NCBI GenBank assembly: GCA_026929865.2
Contig: CM049417.1
Span: 22,011,501 to 22,075,500, forward strand
DNA from: Hyperoplus lanceolatus
Taxonomy: Eukaryota; Chordata; Actinopteri; Uranoscopiformes; Ammodytidae
DNA: 64,000 bases
Direction of reading: 5' to 3'
The position numbers and the translations under genes were made by a program. Shown piece after piece: positions 12,401 through 21,022 of the stretch. The notes under the pieces are model-generated. The model saw only the letters and a list, made by a program, of their open reading frames with translations. It ran no database searches and was not told the origin of the DNA. How positions within the stretch are numbered: position 1 is the first letter of the stretch; every line of letters starts with the position of its first letter.

Positions 12401-15400
12401 TTTTTAACATGACAAAGGATGGGAAGATATTCCTGTAGAAATCAAACTTTGAAGCTACTGTTTTCACTGGTTTTAATCATGTCAGGTCATGTCAAACTGT
12501 TCTAAGTATGGCTTAGCTCCGGCCGGGTAAACACTGTGTTCGCAGTCACGCAATTTCTCTCTAGTATCGTGAGAGCACGGCAGAGACGGTGGGAGAGCCC
12601 AATTGACATATAAAGAAAGCCCGGCAGAGAGGTGGGAGGTGCCAGCCAGATCGCACAAATATAGGTCATCCTGAGACCAGAGGACAATCAAGGTATAGAG
12701 GCTTGCTACAATAAATGATCTGAACGGGTTTTTCAGCAAACATCTAAAAAAATAAGTATTAGGGACTACTTAGACCATATAAAATTGACAGCAAAGTGCA
12801 TAATATGTGAGCTTTAATGAAAGGCCAGTGGACATACTATGCGTGGACGTTTTGACAGGCGGAGCAACAAGCGGGCACACTCTTGCTCCCTTGGCAGAGC
12901 TGTAGGCCTACCCTCCGATCCGCTCCGCGAGCGGAACAATACAGAGAGAGTCAACTCAATATTAGGGATGTGAACGACTTATTAAGATCGCGAATCAACA
13001 AATCAATAGACTTACTTTGCCCCCTTTTCTTTCTTCTCAAAGCAGAGGTTGAGGTGAAAACTGCGCTTTTCCTTTAGCTGCCGCCGTAATGTTAAAGTAT
13101 TTGCATCAAAGCGCTAATGGTCATACAAATGAGAGGCTTTATTTAACCGCTGTGAATGCGTCTCAGGTGATTGTATTTGTGTCGGCTGTAGACAGAAACT
13201 AACGGGAGGAGGCGGATCACTGTACAGTTCCTATAGTCGCGCAGTTTGTTTGCGACATGGCTCTGTGTTTGAGGCTCGAGACATGCAATCAGATCGCGGA
13301 AGCCTTCCCCATAGACATCGCTAACGGGGAGAATATCCCCGGTTATTATTTTAGTAGTCAAACCGCGGAGTTCTTCCCCGCGGCGGCTCACTGGCGAAAT
13401 CTCACGGTGAAACGCTGCTTCGCTCGCACTAGGCATTGTGTGTTTCTAAGGTGATTTAACAACACAGTCTTAGACGAGTGTTTAACTTATGCTGCATATT
13501 TTGCACTGCTTATGTGAAGACACTTCATGCAGAAGTGACGCTCCTGCAGCGCGCTCACGACCAGACGTGAACTCGCATACAGTGACATCTCACATAAGGG
13601 CCGCACCTTAACTGAATTCACATGAGCGCGCATAGCTGTCGTTCGGAGAGAGGAGGTAGAGGTAGAACGTTGGAATCCCAACGGCTGTTTTCTCGCAAAC
13701 TCTCAACCCCAGCTTTAAGCCTGTTACATACTCCGCGGGAAGAAAGAACAAAGTTCTTGGTGACAGAGCTGCGAGAAGTTCTTTCTGGTCTGATTGGCCA
13801 GATTCTCTGACATCACGAGAATTCAAGTGCCGAACTCCTCACCGCGGCACACGCCATGCGTTGTTACCATGGTAACTGACTCAGTAGCGCCAGCTGATTT
13901 TCCTTATTTCTTTAAAACGGGCACTTCGCTTTCCTCATTGACTTCAGACTGACCAATCACACAATAGTTCTCTGACAAGCTGCGAGAAGAAAGTTCGGCC
14001 CGGACGATGTGTCGAGAACAAGCTGCGAGAACAGCTAAACAAGAGCTGCGAGAAGAAAATGACGTCATTTTCTTCTCGCAGCTCTGTCACCGAGAACTTT
14101 GTTCTTTCTTCTCGCTGAGTACGTAACAGGCTTTAATGAAGTGAATGACTAGTATGTCATGTTACACACATAAACACCGCTTTAGTCTGAATGGTAGCCT
14201 ACTTACATATGCAGCTCTCTGTACACTGCATTCTGAAGCTTTTTTTCCCAGCCTGTAAAAAGCACCATTCATATATGTTGTCAAACACACAAAAGGAAAA
14301 ATTTAAATTTTTATTTTACACAATAGACAACTTAGTCAAAATGGCAATAGATAGGCTTAACAATAAATCGAGAGACAGCCAGATCCTCCCAGTGGCATCG
14401 GCAGGTCTGTGGCAAGCCCGTGGCATCTGTGGCAGTTCTCCCTTGACTCGCTGCCAATAAGGGCGGGGACACATTTCCTGGGAAAACACACTGGTCTGTG
14501 TTTGTTGTTACAACAGTCACTCTGCTTTCCCTCATCCCGCCATATTGCGCGTACTCACGCAGTTCTACTATTTAGTCGTTTTTAGTGCTGTTTTTATTAG
14601 TCACCACTTTCGTCTTAGAGTCATGATGAATAAAAATAAAAAGTAGAAGGGAAAAATCAGCTTCTTGTTTACACATTTTAATGTACCAAGTTTTGCACAA
14701 TTTCTCTTTGTTTTGCACTTATTAATATTATCCAAATATATGGTGTAAATGTTAATGTAAAATATTGTGTGTGTGTGTGTGTGCGCGTGTGTGTGGAGGA
14801 CAGACGACTTCCACTGCTAACGGGGGAACTTTAGGGGGGGGGGGTTGGGGGGTGACTGCTAAATAGCGCTGCGATAAATAAAAGTATTACTGTAGGACTA
14901 CACATATGAACAACTCGTGTAGCCATAACTAGCTGTCAAAGAAGGCATGCGCGACTCACATTGTGCAGCGCCACACATCAGTGACAGACAAACTGCACTA
15001 AAAAGTAGAACATATTGATGGAGGGCGCACAAGATGGCGGTGTGAGGGAAAGCAGAGTGTCTGTTTACAACAAACACAGGCCCAATCTAGATCCACCCCC
15101 TACACCCTATCCACTATCCCTCTATTTGCGAGTTCGCGGGGAGGGCCCGCCATATGGAGTGTCGTCCCAAACCATCGAGCCTCGAGTGTAAGTGGGTTAT
15201 AAAGCCCTCGATCACCGAGTCTGCATCGATGTTGGCTCAGCCCTACGTTTGACACAGGTGTCCGCCAATCAATTATGTCCGGAATAGAAGAGCCAAACCT
15301 ACAAATGAGAGTTCCATGGAGTTTGTTTCCTGAATTATAAATGAAACGTTCTCTTACCTCAAACAGACATTTGATTGATTATTTTTATGCAAAGCCCTAA

Positions 15401-18392
15401 ATGACTGAACCGGAGGGTAGCCTACAATATCGGAACGAACATGTTTTACACTTGTTGATTTGATTATGCCACTTGTCTACCGTTAGTGTATTTTCAAGGC
15501 ATGGATAAAAGATAAATGAAGCAGATGAAAAAATGCCCGCAAGATAAGGGACAGCGATTATTATTTCCTTAAATTGTTAGTAAGATTTGTGTTTCTGTTA
15601 AAGCCGATGAGGGGTAGTAATAGCGGCGGTGATGTCAGTCAGCTGGAGCGCATGACTTTTCTAATTTATGACCGCCCTTGCAGTGCATTATAATTTATGC
15701 ACGCTAATTAACTGCCGCGATTCGCCGATCGTAATGGCAGATTAACGAATCATGACAAGTGGAATACATGCTTTAGCAGACTATTGTTCTTTTCCCTGGT
15801 TGTGTATGCTGCTGTGCATGTAAACTAAAAGGATAATTAAACAGCAGATCAAACACCCACCTGTTTTCTCCACTACAGACTGAGCTGGTAAAATTAAGAA
15901 TATGCAGTTAGAAAATGTTTAACAACAAATAAATTATGCAGCCAAAAAAGCATGGGAGTGAGTTTGTTTTTATTCAATACTACATTTTACTCTCACATGC
16001 GTATATTAGTATAAGCTATATGAATGTAAAGAGTGTTTCAGGTCAAATATAAATGTGGTGGAATTTTATTTTAGGGTGAGAAATAAAGACTTAACAAACT
16101 AGTGTCTCTAGGTTTCTTCCTGTTTCCGTCTGACAAAGGCGAGGGCTTGCCAAAGCCGCACCGTTGTTATACCCTTGCCCTTAATGATCGAGTGGCACTC
16201 CACAGCCGCGAGTGTGACTCCACAGCGAGTGACACTCGCTCACGGAGTGGGAGTGCCTAGGGAGTCATTTGGGATTGGGCCACAGACTAGTGGGTTTTCC
16301 CTGGAAATGTGTCCCCGCCCTTATTGGCAGCGAGTCAAGGGAGAACCAGGCCCCCAGGAGCAGTGCCTTCTTACGCAATCCAGCAGTGCTCAGTGGCCAA
16401 GCCTGATATTGACATTTTTCGCAGGCTGTGGATGGGTGCCCAAAACACACGGGTGTCAGAAGCAGATATTCCCGTTCACGCAATACAAGCGGGGAACAGG
16501 AATGTGTCTCAAAAAATGTGTCGCAAAAATGTTCTGGATTTCAATCAGAGGCTCATAATTATCTTTAGACCATGTACTAATAAAATGAAAGTTTTCTCTT
16601 TTCAAAATGCTGCCTCAAGCGTTACATTAGGTTTTTCTTAACCGTTTTAGCAGTGGGCAGCTGAAAAGGAGTCGTAGTGAAAGTAACTCAGTGCACTGCT
16701 CCGCCTCACTCCGTATTTTATAACATTGCTAGTAGGCTTAACATTTCTGTTAACTTCTAGTGTCTGAGGTTATTCCTTTTACTTAACATGAATGTTGTTG
16801 ATGTTGATGGTTGCTCACTACCTAGCACTACACGCTCTCAAACAGCTCTAGTCCACTAGTTGGTTTAGCTTACATTAGCTAATCATTGTTGCCCAGATGG
16901 TAGGAGGAATCTTTGTTTAGAACTTGTTAACCACTATATTAGGCTACTTAACAATAACGGGGGTGCAAATTAAAGATCACATATAGAGTATAGTCAGGGG
17001 TTAGTAACTCATATTTCCATGGTCGATGAACAATGCAATGCTACATTGCTAGAACTATTATAATTCCAACATCCGGCAACGTGATGGAACGCACACAGCG
17101 CATGCTCTATCGGGACCCATTGACGAGGAAGACATTAGCCTCGTTTGAGTAGGAGCCATCTTGCTCAGACCAGCGCAATTATGAGGCGTGTCTCGCTGAG
17201 CACACAGCAAAACTGCTGCAAAAATGCTGTGTGCTCAGCAAGACGCGTCATAATTGCGCAGGTCTGAGCAAGACGGCTCCTACTCAACAAGGCTATTCTA
17301 TCCACGATGTTGCACTGCGCCAATGAGCAGCTTTCATAGGAATGCATGGGTAATATAATAGGTCTATATTGGGGAGTAGAGTCTAGCTGCAGCCCCGGAG
17401 AACAATACTGAGTCGGGCGGGAGTACTGAGTCGGGGTGGGAGTACTGTGTCAGGGCTAGTAGCCTATCGGTCTGCGGTCTTTTTTATTGTTTGACGTGAC
17501 CTTCTTAAGATGGTCGCCGCGGTGTTCCGTTAGCCGAGTGGAGTTAGCGCCGTGGCTAATCTAATGTTCTATCTATATTCTAACCTCTCCCCCCCTTGCC
17601 ACCCTAACCACCCGCTGGTGGAACAGTTCTAAATATATATTCTAACCTCTCCCTGTCCCCTTGCTCTAACCCTAACCACCCAGCTGTGATGCCTGAACAT
17701 AATCTAATGTTCTAAATATATATTATAACCTCTCCCTATCCCCTTGCCCAAACCACCCAGCTGTGATGCCTGATATAATTTGTCTAAATAACGTTCGAAA
17801 TGTATTTGTATTTTCTTCCATCCCGACTCAGTACTCCCGGCCCGACTCAGTATTGTTCTCCGGGGCTGCAGCTGGATACTATTGATATTGGGAAAACCAT
17901 AGACATAATAAAGTCTATTATGTCTATGGGGAGAACTGCCACAGATGCCACCGGAAGTGCCACGGCCTAGCCACCGACCTACTGATGCCACTGGGAGGAA
18001 CTCGGCCCTGCTGAATGAATCAATTAAATGAAAAAATACATGTCTGCCTACCTGATGTTTTGAGAAAACTGCGTACGTCCTCTTTAAGGGACTCCAATTG
18101 GATGTCAGGTTGATGTAAACACTCCTAAAGAAAGAATAAATACAAAATGTGACGTTTGTGACGTTCTGAAGTCATGCAGCGCGTGTGTGCTCACGTTGTG
18201 ATGCACTACAAGCGCACGTTCAAAAGTTAACGCGACAGCGACCTGCTAGGATCTGCTGCGTTAGCCACATGCTAACTGCCTGAGCAGCTGACTCACTTTG
18301 GCTTGCCGCTCTATCTCGGAGTGTAAATGGCTTCCCTTCAGCTGCTGGACGATGTGAGCGATGGCCAGAGACAGCTCGGTGCCCTCGTCCAT
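1922..18392 (-). CDS. tbc1d19: TBC1 domain family member 19, 5' half (exons 1-6, partial)
   Basis: TBC-family proteins are generally GTPase-activating proteins for Rab GTPases in membrane traffic; the target of TBC1D19 is not something I can state. Six exons join in frame: 18392-18297, 18124-18052, 14252-14207, 3427-3352, 3180-3106 and 1985-1922, each with AG acceptor and GT donor on the minus strand. They total 430 nt, about 143 residues. The product follows human TBC1D19 (about 526 residues) nearly without gaps, with diagnostic stretches such as HPAAPPEHLKEPLAYMRKAQ and NKWNEMGTDEP. This is the region N-terminal to the TBC catalytic domain, so the domain itself lies beyond the left edge. 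The start ATG at 18392 has A at -3 and G at +4. The gene is divergent from cckar, 2.5 kb away. Introns 3 and 6 are swollen by transposons. Confidence 0.93.
2100..2820. repeat. Dispersed repeat shared with 44440-44990
   Basis: Several blocks recur in the same order at 44440-44990: CTCTGGAGCGCGTC / CTCTAGAGCGCGTC, TTGTGGGAAGTTTT, GTATTTCTCTATC, TCTCCTGAGGT and the run of A after CGATCGCCG / CGGTCGGTG. The piece 2230-2350 (..CATTCATACAGTG.. type) also resembles 37805-37920, so a second repeat is inserted here. It lies in tbc1d19 intron 5; the family is not recognised. Confidence 0.6.
3106..3180 (-). CDS. tbc1d19: tbc1d19 exon 5
   Basis: 75 nt in phase 0: acceptor CACACAG, donor GTAGCT. It encodes ASWEKRVLKSLNSMSTELEV and PLARM, matching human GSWEKRILKSLNSMCTEL..PLAR. 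Confidence 0.95.
3352..3427 (-). CDS. tbc1d19: tbc1d19 exon 4
   Basis: 76 nt encoding one base of Ile, then QLPPSHPAAPPEHLKEPLAY and MRKAQ, donor GTCTGT. The match to human is near identical. The acceptor is TTGCTTATTCTAG, and a (CT)n/(ACTC)n microsatellite starts only 17 bp upstream in the transcript sense, so the simple repeat forms the pyrimidine-rich region before the exon. Confidence 0.95.
3445..3590. repeat. Microsatellite (GA)n then (GAGT)n
   Basis: About 28 bp of GA repeats run into about 115 bp of GAGT repeats. On the minus strand this is (ACTC)n followed by (CT)n, ending 17 bp before the tbc1d19 exon 4 acceptor. Translated frames such as SLTHSLTH are only a reading of the repeat. 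Confidence 0.97.
4105..6895 (+). mobile_element. Degenerate L1-like LINE, 5'-truncated
   Basis: Reverse transcriptase of a non-LTR retrotransposon spread over three frames: 4105-4455 (GKSPGPDG motif), 4446-4691 (YRPISLLNTDVKILAKIL, FIKGR) and 4661-6595. The last part carries motif A (MDAEKAFDRVEWNYLF), motif B (HRGTRQGCPLSP) and the catalytic YADDLLLF. About ten residues normally after SPL are missing before AIAICGNKQIQGI, so motif B is damaged. The C-terminal part has a zinc-knuckle-like CDSC..H..C motif as in fish L1/Tx1-type elements. The 5' end with the endonuclease is missing, and an A-rich 3' tail ends near 6895. Two frame breaks make it inactive. It lies in tbc1d19 intron 3. Confidence 0.88.
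6896..7217. other. Intronic sequence, nothing recognised
   Basis: AT-rich sequence of tbc1d19 intron 3 between the LINE and the tandem repeat. Only a short CA/CT run near 7077 is visible. Confidence 0.6.
7218..7425. repeat. Two-copy tandem repeat, 109-bp period
   Basis: The block CAGACCCAGGCTC.GTACAA with CAAGCTCCAGGTAGT occurs at 7242 and again at 7351. It is next to the minus-strand LINE fragment and may be part of it. Confidence 0.75.
7435..8345 (-). pseudogene. Non-LTR retrotransposon reverse transcriptase fragment
   Basis: Minus-strand peptides typical of fish LINE polymerases: QSADDCAFVANSPEELQ (the YADD catalytic box with Y changed to S) near 8270, then at 7578-7985 LRWLGHVVRRPQDRLPRRVL with a conserved tail of the GGQKK..FK..CNI type. 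The parts lie in separate frames, so it is broken. I cannot assign the clade with confidence. Confidence 0.72.
8346..8837. other. Intronic sequence with a LINE-type tail
   Basis: Near 8425-8460 the sequence GAATGACAATAAAGAGATTC resembles the 3' tail of a plus-strand fish LINE. The rest shows no gene. Confidence 0.45.
8838..9030. repeat. AAGTC-rich dispersed element (hAT-like end)
   Basis: It begins CAGAGGTGGGACCAAGTCA and consists of degenerate AAGTC/GAGTC pentamers (CAAGTCCCGAGTCAAGTC and similar). This layout resembles a common fish non-autonomous hAT family. No matching right end was found, so it is truncated. Confidence 0.6.
9031..9782. other. Intronic sequence, nothing recognised
   Basis: tbc1d19 intron 3. 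AT-rich at first, then mixed. No reading frame or repeat that I recognise. Confidence 0.5.
9785..9947. mobile_element. Left end of a hAT-like non-autonomous element
   Basis: TAGGGATGCACCGATCC with a run of GATACCGATAC / CCGATACGATATC motifs is the usual end of a very common fish hAT-type MITE. It is cut off by the Tc1 copy at 9948, and no right end is seen beyond 11580. Confidence 0.6.
9948..11580 (-). mobile_element. Tc1-like DNA transposon, copy 1
   Basis: Inverted ends CACTCAACAAAAATATAAAC (9948) and the reverse complement ending TTTTGTTGAGTG (11580). The terminal repeats are long, over 200 bp. TA follows the right end; the left TA has become GA. Flank and length match copy 2 at 41121-42752. 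The transposase is encoded on the minus strand but is frameshifted. Confidence 0.93.
10268..11297 (-). pseudogene. Tc1-family transposase, frameshifted
   Basis: The N-terminal part (11297 to about 11010) has the helix-turn-helix DNA-binding repeats (RSVARVLNVHFSTISRLQRR, then NRRPRV). After a frame break the catalytic part continues at 11017-10268 as an open 249-codon frame. It holds the DDE triad in FTDESRF, QQDNARPH and SPDMSPIEHVWD, with a 34-residue-type spacing typical of Tc1. It would have cut and pasted the surrounding element. One frame break near 11010-11020 makes this copy non-coding. Confidence 0.9.
11581..11819. other. Short intronic spacer
   Basis: Sequence right of Tc1 copy 1 with a C-rich stretch near 11640. 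Nothing else recognised. Confidence 0.4.
11820..12480. repeat. Tandem repeat, ~179-206 bp units, about 3-4 copies
   Basis: GCTTTTGCTCATAA-type blocks start at 11961, 12140 and (diverged) 12346, each followed by CAGTCTG.AAATG.CTCGTTTTTAACA and a TCAACTTTGAAG block. A worn first unit begins near 11820. Units 2 and 3 are almost identical. This may be an internal array of a larger unknown transposon. Confidence 0.85.
12481..13717. other. Intronic sequence, probably old repeats
   Basis: tbc1d19 intron 3. There is a TTAGGGATGTGAACGA motif near 12963 like a hAT end, and a GC-rich patch at 13250-13430. No gene is supported. Confidence 0.4.
13718..14132. mobile_element. MITE with long inverted repeats, TTA target duplication
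   Basis: Ends AGCCTGTTACATACTC and, inverted, GAGTACGTAACAGGCT. The arms extend about 60 bp and share AAAGAACAAAGTTCT and GACAGAGCTGCGAGAA. TTA stands on both sides (13715-13717, 14133-14135). A 3-bp TWA duplication fits Harbinger-like elements. It has no coding capacity and ends 75 bp from tbc1d19 exon 3. Confidence 0.82.
14207..14252 (-). CDS. tbc1d19: tbc1d19 exon 3 (46-nt mini-exon)
   Basis: A very short exon found by working back from the family sequence. Acceptor TTTTACAG, donor GTAAGT. It supplies GWEKKLQNAVYRELH plus two bases of an Ile codon completed by exon 4. Phases fit both neighbours exactly (2 + 42 + 2 nt). Human has GWEKKLQNAVYSELS here. An inverted-repeat element ends about 75 bp to the left. 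Confidence 0.92.
14253..17144. other. tbc1d19 intron 2, repeat-bearing
   Basis: It contains a (GT)n run at 14767-14795, a G-run near 14834, and inverted blocks: 14429-14493 matches 16282-16346 in reverse complement (CTTGACTCGCTGCCAATAAG core), and 14490-14540 matches 15030-15090 (ACTCTGCTTTCCCTCA). These suggest a larger inverted-repeat element whose borders I could not fix. Confidence 0.6.
17145..17287. repeat. 143-bp near-perfect palindrome
   Basis: Arms of about 62 bp run TTGAGTAGGAGCCATCTTGC.. to ..GCAAGACGGCTCCTACTCAA around a ~15-bp A-rich centre (AAACTGCTGCAAAA). There is no coding content. It is probably a hairpin-type MITE. Confidence 0.9.
17385..17872. mobile_element. MITE with inverted ends AGCTGCAGCCCCGG
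   Basis: The left end reads AGCTGCAGCCCCGGAGAACA then ATACTGAGTCGGGC. The right end (17838-17872) is its reverse complement. Inside are two tandem CTAACCTCTCCC-type blocks (17580, 17640, 17725). No reading frame. Confidence 0.82.
17898..17928. mobile_element. Micro-palindromic insert, copy 1 (31 bp)
   Basis: CATAGACATAATAAA.. ..TTATGTCTATG, flanked by GGGAAAAC (17890-17897) and GGGAGAAC (17929-17936), an 8-bp target duplication with one mismatch. See the copies at 47269 and 63147. Confidence 0.75.
18052..18124 (-). CDS. tbc1d19: tbc1d19 exon 2
   Basis: 73 nt, acceptor ..CTTTAG and donor GTAGGC. It encodes ECLHQPDIQLESLKEDVRSF plus LKTS and the first base of a Gly codon. This matches the human segment around PEIKLESLKEDIKEFF. 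Intron 1 is only 172 bp. Confidence 0.93.
18297..18392 (-). CDS. tbc1d19: tbc1d19 exon 1 (coding part)
   Basis: 96 nt, 32 codons from ATG at 18392, beginning MDEGTELSLAIAHIVQQLKG and ending in phase 0 before the donor GTGAGT. It aligns with the human start region (SLIIAQIVQKLKGS). The 5' UTR lies to the right of 18392 and its limit is not visible. Confidence 0.92.
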
Positions 18393-20895
18393 CCTCCCGC
18401 TTTAGTTTGTTTGCGTCTTGTTTTGCTGTGTTGTTCAGCATCCATTTGATGCTGTCGCCCCCCTGCAGATGTTACTAAGCAACTGCTGAGGGGTCAGTGC
18501 GGCAGGCGTGTAGGAAAAGGGAAACACAGACCGGATACTTGGTTCCGACCTGAAAATTCTCAATTTATTAGTGAACCATGGCTGGTTATTTTATTCTCAT
18601 GCTTTTAAATTACATGTACAAATAAGTAGCCAATGTGTAGTGTCAGACATAAAACACACTTCGCATGCTTCACATAAATGTCAGCGGTGGGGAGTGTGAG
18701 GGAATTTTGGGTCTTTAGTTGTAATATTAATGGTAAAGATGAATAGTTCATATATGCCTATCTTGTGTGTCTGTCTCAGGCCCTGTTTCCACCTGGGATT
18801 ATTATGTGATTTTGGTCATCAGATCACAAGCTTTATAGGCTATAACTCCACCTCAACCAACTTCAACATTTAACGTACAAGCAACATATTGCACAACAGC
18901 AATATTTGGTTGAGATTGAGAATGAATGCATTGAGTAGGCCTATAGGCCCATTGCAAGTTGTCACACATTTTTTTCATTAATTAAAATTATATATAAAGG
19001 TAAATACTTACCACATTCATTATTGTTTTTAAAAGTCTGATTTATTAAGATAAAATTATTCAATATTTGGTGTCAGTACATGAAACAACAGGAACAACCC
19101 ATTTATGCTTGTTACTAGTTTTTTCGAGGAGCTTGCCACTTTGTTTGAATCAATTTACTTTGTCAAACCATTTCTCTTGAATGACTTAATTTAATTATTT
19201 TCTGTTTTTGTTTTAATCAGTGCTTTTCCTGGGTTATCCAAGTCAAAAGCATCCACCCTATGCAGTTTTAACAGGGGTCCTATTGTAGTTTAGCCTATCA
19301 GACCATCAGGATAGTGCATGCACTCAGACAATGATCAGGGCAGGTATGAGAATGAGAAACATACTAATGTAATACTTTTTTGAGGGAGTGAGAAGCAGAG
19401 GCACCACTTGCAAGGACAATTATTTGAAGATATTTCACTATATGTCATGTATGACAACTTGCCCCAGGAGCACTGAGAGAACTTGCCTCAATGTGACATC
19501 ATGATATTGCTACCTATAACCCAAGCTAGCATTTGTACAGGCCTTTGGTTTAAGTATAAAAATACACCTTTTCCCTCCTTTATTCTGTGCACAAATAACA
19601 TAATTGAATACTTATCAAAGTTTTATGAGATTAAAAATGTTTTTTTTTTTTTTTTTTTACTTGAATGCGTTACTGTGACAGTCTACACTGAATGTATATA
19701 GAAAAATGACTTCAGAACATTGAGTTGCACAAGCAACTCTTACATGTATTTGACAGTACCCTCTTTTGGAGAAATAACCAGTGGGAGAACTTACCCGTGT
19801 GACATGATGCCCCGGTCTCCTAACATAGGCCATGCGAGAGTATTTTTACATCAAATGCAATAAGGGTGTTTCTTTTGGGAAAATGATCCCAGAGTTGTCT
19901 TATTGATGGCACTTCATGATGCCATGACAGATCTCATGCAACCGAGCTCATTTAGATTTATTTTCTGGTTTAACATTGTGAAATGTCCTTTTATCTTTCA
20001 TTATGCTTATGTTGGATTATATATAATTAATAACAGGTCACAACAAGCCTGTAAACATGTCCAAATCTCCACCCCACGTTAGACAGTTTCATCAGTTTAA
20101 TTCCCTGGCTTTTCCCAGGGAGTTCCTCGAACAAAGATCAGCTTTTTTCCTTTTTCTTTTTGAATATTCACTTCAGCTCATGGCTGCGGTGCGGACTCCA
20201 CCCTTCACAGCAATTACAGAAGGAGTCAATGGGCTTCCATATCGCTGCTGACATGAAAATGCCACAGCAGGAAATGTCATGCTTTGAAATGTGCCAGGTC
20301 CCAGGTAGACCACAGTGCAAAACTATTTTTTGTATTTAAAATCCATTTAGATTTCAGGTAGCCTGTATGCCCCTATGAATTATTTTGGCTTCAGTATTCC
20401 TCCCTTGTAAGTGACTGGAGATATTTGAACAAATACTAAAGAATCGAAAAGAATACTCAACAACGTATTTCATATAAGCATCTTTATTACTGCAATGATT
20501 TGCGACTGGGTGTTTAAGATTTATAAAGAAAAAAAAAGAAAAAGAAGAGGGGGGAGAGTCTGACTTAACAAACCCTCAAGGAGGGTTGAGCAATGCGTCC
20601 CTCCGTTCACATGTTGTCAGTAGAAGGAAATGCTGAGCACGAGCGGAACGCAGCGCGCCAGAGCGCACGGAAACATGTAGAGAATACAGTAGCCTACTAC
20701 TGATATTAGTACTTTTTTATTATTATTATCTCTTTATTTAATCGACTGAAAAGAAATTGCCTATACAATTTTGAAACATCAAATCCTTTGGAGGTATTTA
20801 TTTTTTGTTTCTCTTTCTCTCTATTTGTCTCTCGCACTATGACAAATTCCTTTCTTATGACTGATTTGACTTGAGGTCATATGAGAGACAGCGAA
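18393..20895. other. Divergent intergenic region tbc1d19 / cckar
   Basis: 2.5 kb between the two start codons. It must hold both 5' UTRs and promoters, but no TATA box or other element is clear enough to place. A poly-T run lies at 19639-19658, and the inverted pair CCTGGC..CCAGGG is near 20105. The area is poorer in transposon ends than the introns around it. Confidence 0.6.
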
Positions 20896-21022
20896 ATGGA
20901 GACGTTTACAATACACGACATGCTCATAAATTCAACCGACCTGAACAAGATGTTGTGCAATTTCGGGATCAAGAACATTTCGGAGTGCGAGAGCGATCTG
21001 GACCCTGCACCCGGACCCCAAG
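20896..21022 (+). CDS. cckar: cckar exon 1
   Basis: 127 nt, 42 codons plus one base, extracellular N-terminus (METFTIHDMLINSTDLNKML..). Donor GTACAG. The other frame open through here (20871-21359) is a shadow. Confidence 0.85.

Noticed and set aside
20881..20898. Alternative cckar start at 20881
   Set aside because: In frame and possible, but its context is weak; 20896 has G at -3 and +4. The first ATG is not excluded.
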